Source: Chlorops oryzae
Lineage: Eukaryota; Arthropoda; Insecta; Diptera; Chloropidae
Direction of reading: 5' to 3'
Length of the DNA: 64,000 nucleotides
NCBI GenBank assembly: GCA_020466095.1
Contig: CM035809.1
Span: 29,465,063-29,529,062, forward strand
Positions 51,285-62,000 of the stretch are shown here, piece by piece (positions within the stretch are counted from its first letter, which is position 1; each line of letters begins with the position of its first letter). The notes below the pieces were generated by a model, which ran no database searches, had not been told where the DNA came from, and saw only the letters and a list, made by a program, of their open reading frames with translations. Position numbers and translations under genes: made by a program.

Positions 51285-53134
51285 AAGCAAAAAAGAGTTT
51301 GGTTAACAGTCTCAATCTAAAAAAAAACCCTTTGCAGGAAATAAAATTAGAATATTCAACTCGAATTTACAAATTAAATAAAGTTTGAAATGTAAAAAAA
51401 ACTGAAACACGTAATATTTGTCGACCTACTGCGATTAATGGCCAGAAGATTTGATTCAAAATCAGTTCATATTGGAGAACTCGATCGACAGAAGAAGCTG
51501 AAATTAGCATTTTCCTTCAAAATAAATTATCAGCATTTTGTTCGCGCCCAAAACTGGCTCCAATCGCCACGCGTTACTCAGTGTGCCTCGGAGTGGTGGG
51601 GAAGGGAGCTACATGTGACCCGAAGCCAACAATTTTGAAGCAAAAAAAAATAAAAGAAAAAAATTGGGATAATACATCCCAACGGAGCTTCGAAAAATCT
51701 CAAATAATCTATAGTACGTTGCATATATTTTGATTTATAAAACACACATTGGTGCTTATTAGATTATGGAACATACCATTGGTATAAGACTAGTGTGGAG
51801 ACTTAACATTTCACGTACTTTTACTGTAAGTTATAATATTTGACATGGTCTTAAAAAAACCAATTGAACAATTTTAACCCAGGGTTGAAATCTTTTTTAA
51901 AGAATTTTTTTGCACATTTCGCACACCCTCTTCTAAGGTGACACAACTCAAAATTTCTCATTTTTCAGAAAACGCAAAAAACAAAATGCGTAGCAGTGTT
52001 AATCAAAGCAAGAAGAAAGGCATTGACGGGATTTTTTGGAATTTTATAATAACCAAAATGGAATAGAATTTTTCGTACAGTTAGAGAGGTGAACTATGAT
52101 CAAACTCCATATGTTAACTCAAAATTGACGATTTTTGAGTTGTGTCACCTTAGAAGAGGGTGTGCGATTTTTCCGAATAATATTCGAAACTATTGTAAAA
52201 AGTATGTTAGATGTCTTCGAGTCTGTTGCGTTGAAAAACTTTCTCATATTAGAAATGTTTCGGAAGCTGCTCTTTTTTCAATCGCTTCGTTTAGAATATT
52301 ATTCCACAAAAACTTCGGCAAATTCGCTTCCGCCTTCATCAAGATAATTCTCAATTTTAAAGACTTCTTTCTGGGGTTTGGGTGTTTGTCTGTTAGGTTT
52401 ACGCGTTGATTGTAGCCAAAACTGATTTAAGCTAAGAAAATGTCTTAACAATGACTATTACCTCCTCTTCGGAGATTGAGTTTGCACTTTAATGCATAGA
52501 ATTTCGAAAACGATTTCAGATGCTCTTCTATGCATGAATTCTCTATTCATATATACAACAGTGGAGTTAATTGCTGCACATTCTCGTATGGTAAAGATAA
52601 TATTCATAAATCATAAATTTTACCAATAGAACATTTCCCAGCCCAAAGCACTTTAAATCTCTTTAAAGCCATTCACGGTGCAATATTTGTTGATTATGCT
52701 TATCTGCATGAAATACATGACAGACCGAATAGCTACAATAAATTACAGAGGCCAGTTGTTAACTGATGAAAAACGAACTCACTTTGCACTTTTTGGGGAA
52801 GGAAATGCATTTATTATATATGTACATATTATATTCATGTATGAAGCATGTTTTTTGTTGCATTTATACATCCATACACACGAATGGCTTACCGTGATAA
52901 AATTTCTTCGATTTTGAACACATCTTGATGTTGAACTTTTCGCATTAAGTAAAGAGCAACAATCAACTCACAATTGCCATGGCATGGAAGGCCACTTTTA
53001 GAAATAAACGTGATTTTTAATCAATTTCTTACCTGTTTCAGAATTCATATCAAATTATGACACACAATCAAAACAAACAAAAATATGTATCTATTTCAAT
53101 TCAAGTCTACTTATTTATATGCATATTAATACAA
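51285..53134. other. Intergenic region between two minus-strand genes
   Basis: It contains the MITE at 51919-52167 and otherwise AT-rich sequence. The frame at 52089-52409 overlaps the MITE end and has no domain. Confidence 0.55.
51919..52167. mobile_element. CGCACC-type MITE, full copy (249 bp)
   Basis: The terminal inverted repeats are TCGCACACCCTCTTCTAAGG then TGACACAACTCAAAA on the left and their reverse complement on the right, about 35 nt long and nearly perfect. The internal CAATCAAAGCAAGAAGAAA-like block (near 52000) is shared with 37764-38003. It is non-coding. Confidence 0.8.
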
Positions 53135-55597
53135 CTAAAATACTTCTAGCTTAGCCAAGTTATCTTTACATTTGACATCTTCAAAAACATCTAGCGTTAT
53201 ATTTTCTGTTTTGCAAAGCGACTCCTTGCAAAGGCGGTCGTGTAATTGTTCTAAGTTTTCACAAAAGAAAATGTTACTTGTTACATCGATGAGTATTTTT
53301 TGCTCTTTTGGCATGCGATATAAAATCATGATTGGCTTCTTTGTTGCACTATTTTCAAGTAGGTCCTCAGACAGCTTGGCAATACCTTGTGCTGCAGTAA
53401 AATCAAGACCACTGATCTTTGTGCAATCAATAACAACGGGCAAACAAAAGTCATAACGATCACAGAACTTGAGGACTTTTTCGCGCAAATAATTGATAGC
53501 CGGAAAGTAAATCCCATTGTTAACTGTCACCATAACGTATTGAATATCTGCAATCTGTTATTGGTTTCCACTTTAAAATTGAATTTTCTCTTTGTCTAAT
53601 CAATATTTAAAAAAAAAAAAATTACCTCTTCGATTTTGGCATTGATTTCGGGACGGGCCCACAAGAAAAGTAAATGGATAATATTAACGATTATGCTTAC
53701 GAAAAGACCCACTTCGACACCGAAAAGTATACTGACAAGGAAACACAGAATCCAAATGCCGAACTCACGTTTTGATTGGCCCCATAAACGACGGGGGAGC
53801 TTCATGTTAATCAGTTCGAAAATTTAATTAAGCGCTGTTTTGGTTGTTTTAAAATTTGAAGCCCTACCTTAAAGTCAAGCAAAGTGTAAATCGAGCACAT
53901 CAATATAGCGGCGAGTGCAGCTTCCGGAATAAAGTTGAAATAAGGACTTATGTAGCTCAACGCCAGAAGCACTATTAATCCTGACAAAATTCAACTGCAC
54001 ATAGAAATATATATTGCCACAATTATCAACGTAATCAAAGTTACCCGAATAAAGATTTGCCATCGGGGTCTTAAGTCCACAAGCCGTACTTATCGAATAT
54101 CTGCTGAAGGCTCCCGACGTTGGCATCGATTGAACACAGGCGCCAAATACATTACACACGCCAACAGTCACCAGCTCTTGATCGGAATCCACAAGACCTT
54201 TGGGAGCTAAACAGGAATTTTTTTATTATTGTCATTATTCCTTCGGCAAAAAAATGATCATCTGACCGTGCCAATTTCATCAATTGATGAAACTAGTTCG
54301 GTTTGACCACAATTATTGCTTACAAACACTAACTTAGTTTTCCGATGGAAATGTTCGTTAGGATTCCAACGATAGGTATAACAATAATCCCAATGTTTAG
54401 CTCGGATATAACATCCCAGAAGCTGTAATATCTCTCGGTTGTATTGACACTCAAGTTTGGAAAAGTGAAGTTTGGCAAGCCAGATAGTGCATTTTTGCTG
54501 AGTGTGAAAGGCACATTTCCATTATTATCAAGCCAAATGTACGCTACTACTCCAGCAATCAGAACAACGAGCGTATTTCGGGAAAATGATAAATACTGGC
54601 AAAATATTCGAAAGATTTTTCCGAATTTCGGGTGATGCGATAATTTTCCTATTTGCTGTAAATAATAGAATATGTTGTGAATTAAGTAAGAAGTCCGTCT
54701 TACAGTCTTACATCAAGTGAAATTAAAAATCCTATCGCAAGGATCCCCAGCACTAGGTCGCCTATATTTGCTTCTTGAATTCGTGAAGAAAGCATTTGTA
54801 TTGATTCCAACATTCCAGCCACCAAATATTTTATGCCAAATAGCACCTTAATTTGCGATTCTATGACGAGCACAGCCGTAGCCGAAGAAAAGGCTTTGAT
54901 GACCGGCACCGAGATAAATTCAAATATAAATCCTACGGAGAAAATGATTATTGAAAACTTATTGTGTAAAGAAAAAAATTACTTTGACTCTTCAAAATGA
55001 TTGCAGTTCTATGCAATTTGCATACGCTCAGTCAGCTAAACACATCGTTTAATTGAAGAGACTTGCTCGTGCCGACAGTGTCACCCACTCTGCTCCTCCG
55101 CGTAACCTACCCATTCGTAAGAGGCCCATTATAATTTGAACAACGCCACTTAACAATGTCAGCAGAAAGGCAAACTCTATTGGTTTTCCGACCGTGAACT
55201 GCACGCTCACCAAAGCCACTAGACTCGTCGGACCGATGATCACTTTGTTAATTGAACCAAATATAAGGTAGACAAATGATCCGATGAATGCAGAGCATAG
55301 TCCATATCGCGCGGGTAGACCTGCTAACAAAGCACAAGCGATACTTTCTGGAATTATGGTGAGACCCAGAGTTATCCCAGCTATCAGATCGTTCACTCCG
55401 AACTCTATGTTGTAGTTGGTGATCCAGGTGAGACAGCTTATGCGGGACCTCAGGTATTTCTGGACTCGCGCCTTAGTATGCTCACGTTCTTTTCCACTTT
55501 GAACTAATTTCTGCACACGTGCTTTCTGACTGAGGCTGTCGACAGCAATAATAATGGGCACTGATTGTGACGTATCGAGAAGATCATCAACTGCCAT
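53135..55597 (-). CDS. SLC26/SulP anion transporter with STAS domain
   Basis: Seven exons on the minus strand are predicted: 55597-55111, 54932-54712, 54655-54334, 54206-54045, 53980-53868, 53799-53626 and 53554-53135, giving 632 residues. SLC26A11-like proteins move sulfate and other anions across membranes. The SulP core is clear: NDLIAGITLGLTIIPESIA (residues ~68-86), LPARYGLCSAFIGSFVYLIFG, IGPTSLVALVS, then DSDQELVTVGVCNVFGA and MPTSGAFSRYSI, and IPEAALAAILM. A cytoplasmic STAS domain fills the C terminus (about 490-632: IQYVMVTVNNGIYFP, VVIDCTKISGLDFTAAQGI). Length is normal for the family. The N-terminal ~55 residues are hydrophilic. Introns are short; the intron 5 acceptor (ATGAAG) has a poor pyrimidine tract and is the weakest junction. 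Flies have several SLC26 genes and I cannot assign the exact orthologue. Confidence 0.92.
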
Positions 55598-58578
55598 TTT
55601 ACAATCTTAAGGCCGCCCGGGGAAATAGCTCTCAAATAACGTACGGCTTAAAAACAATTTACTCTGTATCCGTACCGAGCCGCCTTCACAATGAGAATGG
55701 ACAAAGAATTTGAAATTCTTGCGTTTTGAGGCGCAGAATTCTATTTCGGTGAGACTTGTTGTTTGCTTCCCGAATTGATTTAAGTAACATATTTGAATAA
55801 ATTTTCAAATAAACCTGCGCGGTCCATTGTAGTCTCAATTTGCACTCTTCTATGAATTGTCGCCTTCGCATGTATTCGGATTATTTGGGAATTTATTTCT
55901 CACAATTGGCCTGGCTCTTTTGAAATACTGATTTAAAAAATCAAATACCGGAACGTGAAATAAATTGATTATGGTGTTTGCTCTCGCAGTTATCGTAGTT
56001 AGCATAAATGATTATATGTTTATGATTAAAAGCCGGATTGAAAAATAAACAGAAAATTGTCATACGGCTATGTTGGTGAATATTTTTAATGCAGATAAGC
56101 TTTTTTTTTTCTTGGCCAGTACTTTTCCAAATATTTCTGTCTTTTCCTTGCAACTGAAACCAGTTTTGCGGACCTCTTTGTGGAACTCGGTTCAGTCAAA
56201 AATCTCAAGAGAAACGCTTTAAAAAAAAGTGTTTGCTCGAAATCTTTTAGTCAACGAAAATGGCCAACGTTTAATATTCATATTCAACGAACTTGTTGCG
56301 ACTTATGTACATATTTATTCACGAGATAGATTGAGGTAAAGTTTTTCCAGCCCTAAACACTGTGTGCTTAAACCGCACAAATTCCATCAAATGATTTTCT
56401 GAAGGAATATAGAAATCTATTTTATATTTTCCTTTTTGGGCATTTCTCGGCTTCTTCATTGTTAAGGTTTCTACCATGAGATATTACTCTGATTGGTGAA
56501 AAATTGGTATTGGTGTAGACTAAGCTCTTCTAGATGGATCCATATTGGAGTTCGACCGTAGTGTAAGTGCTTAAAATTTTTTGACGCCCCTATTTAAATC
56601 CAATTCGTCTTATCCCAAATCCGCAACGCAGGGTTCACCAGCGAAGCGGTTCTCGTGAAACACAATCTCTAAGGATTTTCAATACACAAGCGTGTGTTTT
56701 TACATATACCCTGCAGTAATATGGACTGACCCAAGTGTAGCCTTCGGTCAGTCCTTCATGTTACCAGTAGTAGTCCCCTCATAATTCCACTTCTAATGTA
56801 TTCAACTGACCTTTTTAACATTGGCCTGTCATTGGAGAGGGACTAGTCCGCAAAACGGCTGACCGTAGTGCAGTTTTTTTTTTTTTTGGTTTAATTATCG
56901 TAATTTTGTTTGGTTTTAGGAAAGTCAAATAAGGAAAATAAAAAGTCAATTTCTTATATAGATTCTAAGTTGATGAAAATGTCATTTACAGGCTTATCCT
57001 TAAACCAACCCGTTTATTACCCACCGCCAGCTAACTGCCATAATATAACCGGTAGAATTTGGACCGGTCAAAGACCAGTCCTTCTTAGGAAATTGACCGG
57101 CTCATTACTGCAGGGTAACGTCAGGAGAACTTAAGATATATTAATCCTCAAACATTAAACAAATTGAAAACATCAATGACACTCAACAAAATCAAAATGG
57201 GAGACTATCTGTATTCAAATTAAAATAGGTACCATATGATTCCGTTATGCAATGAATGGAATAAAGCTTATCTAATTTATTTTTGCATAGGCACTCAAAA
57301 AACAGTATTAACGATATGATTGAACGTCTTGTCAAAATTGTATTGGAAGCAAAAATGTCTGTTAAAGATAATGTCTGACCATTGTAGTTCGAACATCACA
57401 CTGAAACGCCCTCACCATTGAAGTCGATTTCGAATTTCATTGGGGTTTTTATTTTGACTCGAGTCAACCACAAAAATACGAACCGGGACGGAAGCATGTT
57501 AAATTGGGGTTATATTCAAGGAAACCCGGCGAGGAAAAAATCTACACTGGACGATAGTCGTAGCTCTTAACGGTTTTTATACTACATACTTCGCTTTTTA
57601 AGGTTGCTTGCAAAAAGAAATTTTACCAATTGAAATTTTTCATGAAAATTATATGGCTACGTGCGAGGAAAAGTTACCGAAAATCTATTTTAAACTCCAA
57701 AGATGTTATGATAAGTCTTTATATTATTTGATGGATTTTATTATCAATCTGAACTGCAAGTGTTCTCACTTATTACGGAGTTCGAAAACGCTCTCCCATT
57801 GTTCCTTTCATCAGCTGCTGAGTCAACAGTTTAATTTCATTTCAATAAAAAAGAAAATATATGTTTAAATGAATATACATATACGTAAATATATATTGCT
57901 TTAATTAATCCGTAATTAATACTACAATAAAGTAAAAAATAACTTTAAAGGGATAGAAAATCTTTTCGTCGTTTGTAGCCTTGCCAAATTTGAAATTGGA
58001 AATCGAATAAGAGTTATGTATCATGTGCCATTAAAAACACGCATCCATCAATCAAATCACTTTTGTGTCAAACTCATCCCTCTTATATACATACATACAT
58101 ATGTATACTCTCCGAAATTCTCCGAAAAAGATAATTTTTAGCGCCGAAGAGAACGCTTAAATAAATAATTAAGCGCTCAACATTTTCTTATGAATTTAAA
58201 ATTAAGTTGAGAATTAGTTTTTGGCGTAACCTTTGGAGTTTGGTAGTTCATGCTGTGGAGTTCTCTAGAAAATTGGAGACGACGCTTATTTAATCCTTAC
58301 GAAAGTCCTTTGCATTTAACAGATGGAGAACGTTGCACGTTTATATTGATAAATAGTTTCCCCACAACTGTTTGTCATACCGGATACAGAAAAAAAATTA
58401 AAAAAAAAAAACGAATTCGTTAATTTTCTTGTCATTACTCATTTACTATGGAAAAAAGGAAGAAGTACTTATATTGATACGCAAGCAATTCGAGTTGGAC
58501 ACACAGACACGCACAACTGTACAACTAAGCTAACAAAAGCCCCAATTTTTAGATAAAGATTCAATTCGAGAAATGTGA
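55598..58578. other. Shared upstream region of the SLC26 and lipocalin genes
   Basis: The two genes are divergently transcribed, so both promoters lie here. It contains a 407-bp TA-flanked MITE (56709-57115). No coding exon is supported. Confidence 0.55.
56709..57115. mobile_element. TA-flanked MITE with CCCTGCAGTAAT ends, 407 bp
   Basis: The left end CCCTGCAGTAATATGGACTG is the inverse of the right end CATTACTGCAGGG. TA flanks both sides (56707-56708, 57116-57117), which fits a Tc1/mariner-type target. Subterminal ACTGACC/GACCGG motifs occur near both ends. It has no coding capacity. Confidence 0.7.
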
Positions 58579-58614
58579 TATAAAAAGTAAAATTGTTCGA
58601 TACCAGCAGTCAGT
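58579..58614 (+). promoter_or_regulatory. Lipocalin core promoter: TATA box + initiator
   Basis: TATAAAAAG at 58579-58587 lies 33 bases upstream of the A in TCAGT (58610-58614), an arthropod initiator with +1 at 58612. The ATG follows at 58748, giving a 5' UTR of 136 nt. Confidence 0.75.
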
Positions 58615-58747
58615 GCGCTTCTTACTTACAGTCGAAAACGACGAAAGTTTGGTGGGAGATTCGGTCGTTCGAGTGAAACAAATAAAATTCGAGAATTCAT
58701 AAAAAGGAATATAATTGAAAAAATTTTTTAAATTTAATTTTTTCAAA

Positions 58748-59529
58748 ATGTGTCGATTAATAAGCTATGTTGTCGCTCTTTCGATGATCAGTTTTATTTT
58801 GCATAACGCAGCGGAAGCCCAAACTACCTGCCCGAATGCACAGGCAATGGGTAATGTAAACCAGCAACAGGTAATTGTCATCAAATGGTCAATCAAGGAT
58901 ATTTCGATTCAACAAAAAAAAAAACTAAAATTTTCAGTTTATGGGTACTTGGTACGAGGTCGCACGAAAGCCAAGTCTTACCAATATGTCATGCATTGAG
59001 GTGGATGTGGGATTAACTGCGGAAGGGAAAAACGTCCAAATCAACGTTACATACGTGGATCCCCAGGAGAAGCAATGGAAAAATTTAACGATGACCTCCA
59101 ATACTTCATTAAGTTCGAATTCGAACAACAATGGCTTTCAAATACAATTTTCTTCGGGGGGACAGGCCCAGCCAGTGACTACATTGAAACTCCTTAACAC
59201 GGACTACCAAAACTATGCTCTCGTATGTGGTTACACCAACCCCAACGATCAGAACACAATATTCAGTGCCGTTTTGACAAGATTACGGATGCCTACCGAA
59301 GCGAACTTACTTAGTTATGAGAAAATTGGCAGCAATACCTTCGCCAATTTTGACGGAATGGCAAATGTTACACAGTCCGAAAAGTTAGTGCGAAATCAAT
59401 TGAAAAAATTTCAATTTATAATTTACGTTATTTTTCTACAGATGCTACAAGAGTGGCGCCACAGCACCTATCCCGGTGATTGCAGCTATGCTGATGGCCG
59501 CATGCACTTTGCTTAAATACATCTACTGA
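58748..59529 (+). CDS. Secreted or membrane-anchored lipocalin (ApoD/Lazarillo type)
   Basis: Three exons are predicted: 58748-58870, 58938-59383 and 59442-59529 (218 residues). Lipocalins bind small hydrophobic ligands in an extracellular beta-barrel. The chosen ATG gives a signal peptide (hydrophobic VVALSMISFILHN, likely cleaved after AEA, residue ~24). The lipocalin hallmark FMGTWYEVAR is at residues 42-51, right at the exon 2 start, as is common in this family. Four cysteines (CPN, SCIEV, VCGY, KCYKS) suit two disulfides. Several N-glycosylation sites occur (NMS, NVT, NLT). The last ~20 residues (IPVIAAMLMAACTLL) are hydrophobic, which resembles the GPI signal of Lazarillo; whether it is cleaved is unknown. 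An in-frame ATG 33 nt upstream does not exist; only a non-ATG extension does. Relatives in flies include NLaz, GLaz and Karl, and I cannot choose among them. Confidence 0.92.
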
Positions 59530-59630
59530 TGAGGAAATATAAGTAATTTATACAAACAGAAGATTTTCATTATTTTCATTGCTCATAAATACAATATTTT
59601 CAAATCTGATCTGATCAATTAAGTTTAAAT

Positions 59631-59636
59631 AATAAA
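59631..59636 (+). terminator. Poly(A) signal of the lipocalin gene
   Basis: AATAAA lies about 100 nt after the stop codon at 59527-59529. Confidence 0.6.
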
Positions 59637-60390
59637 ACCAAAAGAACTCCTTCACAACTGATATAAATATTTTACATTCTATTCGATTAAAACAAAAAAA
59701 ATGTTTTTAATTAAACGCTTTGAGTGAGTTTCGAGCGCAGAAATTTATTTATGAGGATTTTAAACGCAACGAAAATTTGTATAGTGACTTTGTAGCTTGT
59801 CGTGTTCCTCTATGATTCCTTGCATTTCTACCCCTGTGTACGCCCTTGATTTGGGTTGAAACACATCTTCTAATCACTTACAAATTAATGGCATGTAGTC
59901 TAAAGTGGCACTGATTAGATAAGCCAGACGAAGATTCTTTTGTCTTTCCAACTCTTCAGTCTTGAAGCCCGAGCGCCTACGATGAGAGACAAAAGATGGT
60001 TTATATAAAAATGTGCGTCGTTTGGTCGAAAAATGGCTTCTGCGTTTCCTAGTACAAAATTTTGCTATCCGGTTTTATCGTTATCAGTTTCTTATCAAAA
60101 TGACAAATTTATAGAAAATCAATAATTTACAATTATAAATATGATGAGATTATTTTTGTACAGTTAGAAAATTCAACATTTATATACATACTGAATTCTT
60201 ATCAACGCCGTGATTTCCATTCATCGAATAAGTCATTTGATATGATCAGATTGTACCTAAATAAACACATTCTTTTATATTATATATTTCGAAATATTTT
60301 GCCTTTTTTCAAAAGTACACTCACAGAAATAAGGCATTTCATGAAAAGGCAAATCATACTTGCATATACATACATACATGCACTGTACGT
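59637..60390. other. Intergenic AT-rich region
   Basis: No gene or repeat family is recognised. A short (CATA)n tract adjoins the MITE edge near 60366. Confidence 0.5.
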
Positions 60391-60865
60391 ACATATCGCA
60401 CCCAGGCAACTAAAGTGACACAACCGACTTGTGAATTTTGAGTTATGCTATGGATCTTGTTCATAAGTCACCTGTCTGCCTGCACAAAAACTACTAATCC
60501 GTTATTTATATTATAAATAGCAAGAAAAAACGGTTATGTCTTTTTTGTTCCTAATGATTTGATCAATGTTGGCAATTGTCAAAGAGGCTTATTTCGAGTT
60601 AGTTCTTTTTTGATTACACTAGTTTACAAATAATAATTTTTGGCGTGTTCAGGAGATCTCAATGCACTTTTCCCATAGACTTTGGCCTTCTAAACACGAA
60701 AATAATATTATAAAATTTTTTCATGGAAGCGGTTATTATACCTTTTCCGAAGGAAAGGGTATATTAAGTTTGGCACGGTGTATGTAACATACCAAAGGAG
60801 TCGCGGTAGATATAGACATATATATATATTCTTGATCAGGGTGACAAGAGGAATCGATCTAGCCA

Positions 60866-60866
<1 letters not shown>

Positions 60867-60936
<70 letters not shown>
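60867..60936 (+). repeat. (GTCT)n microsatellite, about 17 units
   Basis: The tetranucleotide run is uninterrupted and closes with GTCGGTC. Confidence 0.95.
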
Positions 60937-60937
<1 letters not shown>

Positions 60938-61297
60938 GGTCACACTTTAGTTTTTCGTAATTTACTCCTAAGCCATGAAAGATATCATATTGAAATTTGG
61001 CATGGACTTCAACCAGGTAAATGTCCGAAAAACTGCATACAAATTTTTTTCGTAGTCCCTTCTTGGGTTGTGGGAAGTGGTTCAGAAGTTTCAAAAATCA
61101 CGATTTTTAACGTTTTTCCTGGATAACTTTTTTACTATACATCCCAGCTTATTGAAATTTGGTGAGTGTATAGCTACTATGTAGACTTAAGCTTTCGCTG
61201 AAAAAAAATTGCGACATCGCTATAACTATGGTCATCATCCTACACAATAGAAAAAAACACTCTTTCTCTTATTCTCATATCTGAATACAAAAATTAT

Positions 61298-62000
61298 TTT
61301 TTTGCTTCTTCTGATTGTGTATTTTGCCGCCAAATAAAGTCGTCCATTATGGATAAATTTTGACCATGACCACATTTCGCGAAATTCGCAAAAAATTGAT
61401 TTTCACTATTTTGAATTGAGTATTTCGCAGCTAAACAAAATGTCCTCTAAGGGTTAAAATTTGATCAAGACCACCATACGCGAAATTCCCGAAAACCTGA
61501 TTTTCACTATTTTGAAGTGAGTATTTCGCAGCTAAACTAAATTTCCTCTAAGGGTTAAAATTTGATCAAGACCACCATCCGCGAAATTCGCGAAAATTTG
61601 ATTTTCATTATTTTGAAGTGAGTATTTCGCAGCTAAACTAAATTTCCTCTAAGGGTTAAAATTTGATCAAGACCACCATCCGCGAAATTCGCGAAAATTT
61701 GATTTTCACTATTTTGAAGTGAGTATTTCGCAGCTAAACTAAATTTCCTCTAAGGGTTAAAATGTGATCAAGACCACCATCCGCGAAATTCGCGAAAATT
61801 TGATTTTCACTATTTTGAATTGAGTATTTCGGAGTTAAACAAAATGTCCTCTAAGGGTTGAAATTTGATCAAGACCACCATCCGCGAAATTCGCGAAAAT
61901 TTGATTTTCACTATTTTGAATTGAGTATTTCGCAGCTAGACAAAATGTCCTCTAACGGTTAAAATTTGACCATGACCACCATCCGCGAAAATTTTGTGCT
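61298..62000 (+). repeat. 101-bp tandem array, about 7 units
   Basis: GATTTTCA recurs at 61398, 61499, 61600, 61701, 61802 and 61903, an exact 101-bp spacing. A more diverged unit precedes at about 61298 and the last unit is cut short near 61990. Each unit holds GAGTATTTCGCAGCTAAAC, TCCTCTAAGGGTTAAAAT, GATCAAGACCACCAT and CGCGAAATTCGCG. The central units are the most alike. Confidence 0.95.

Noticed and set aside
60867..60960. Cysteine/valine/serine-rich repeat protein frames across the GTCT run
   Set aside because: They are translations of a microsatellite.
61298..62000. CRISPR-like array
   Set aside because: Units are directly adjacent 101-bp tandem repeats with no variable spacers, within a eukaryotic mobile element.
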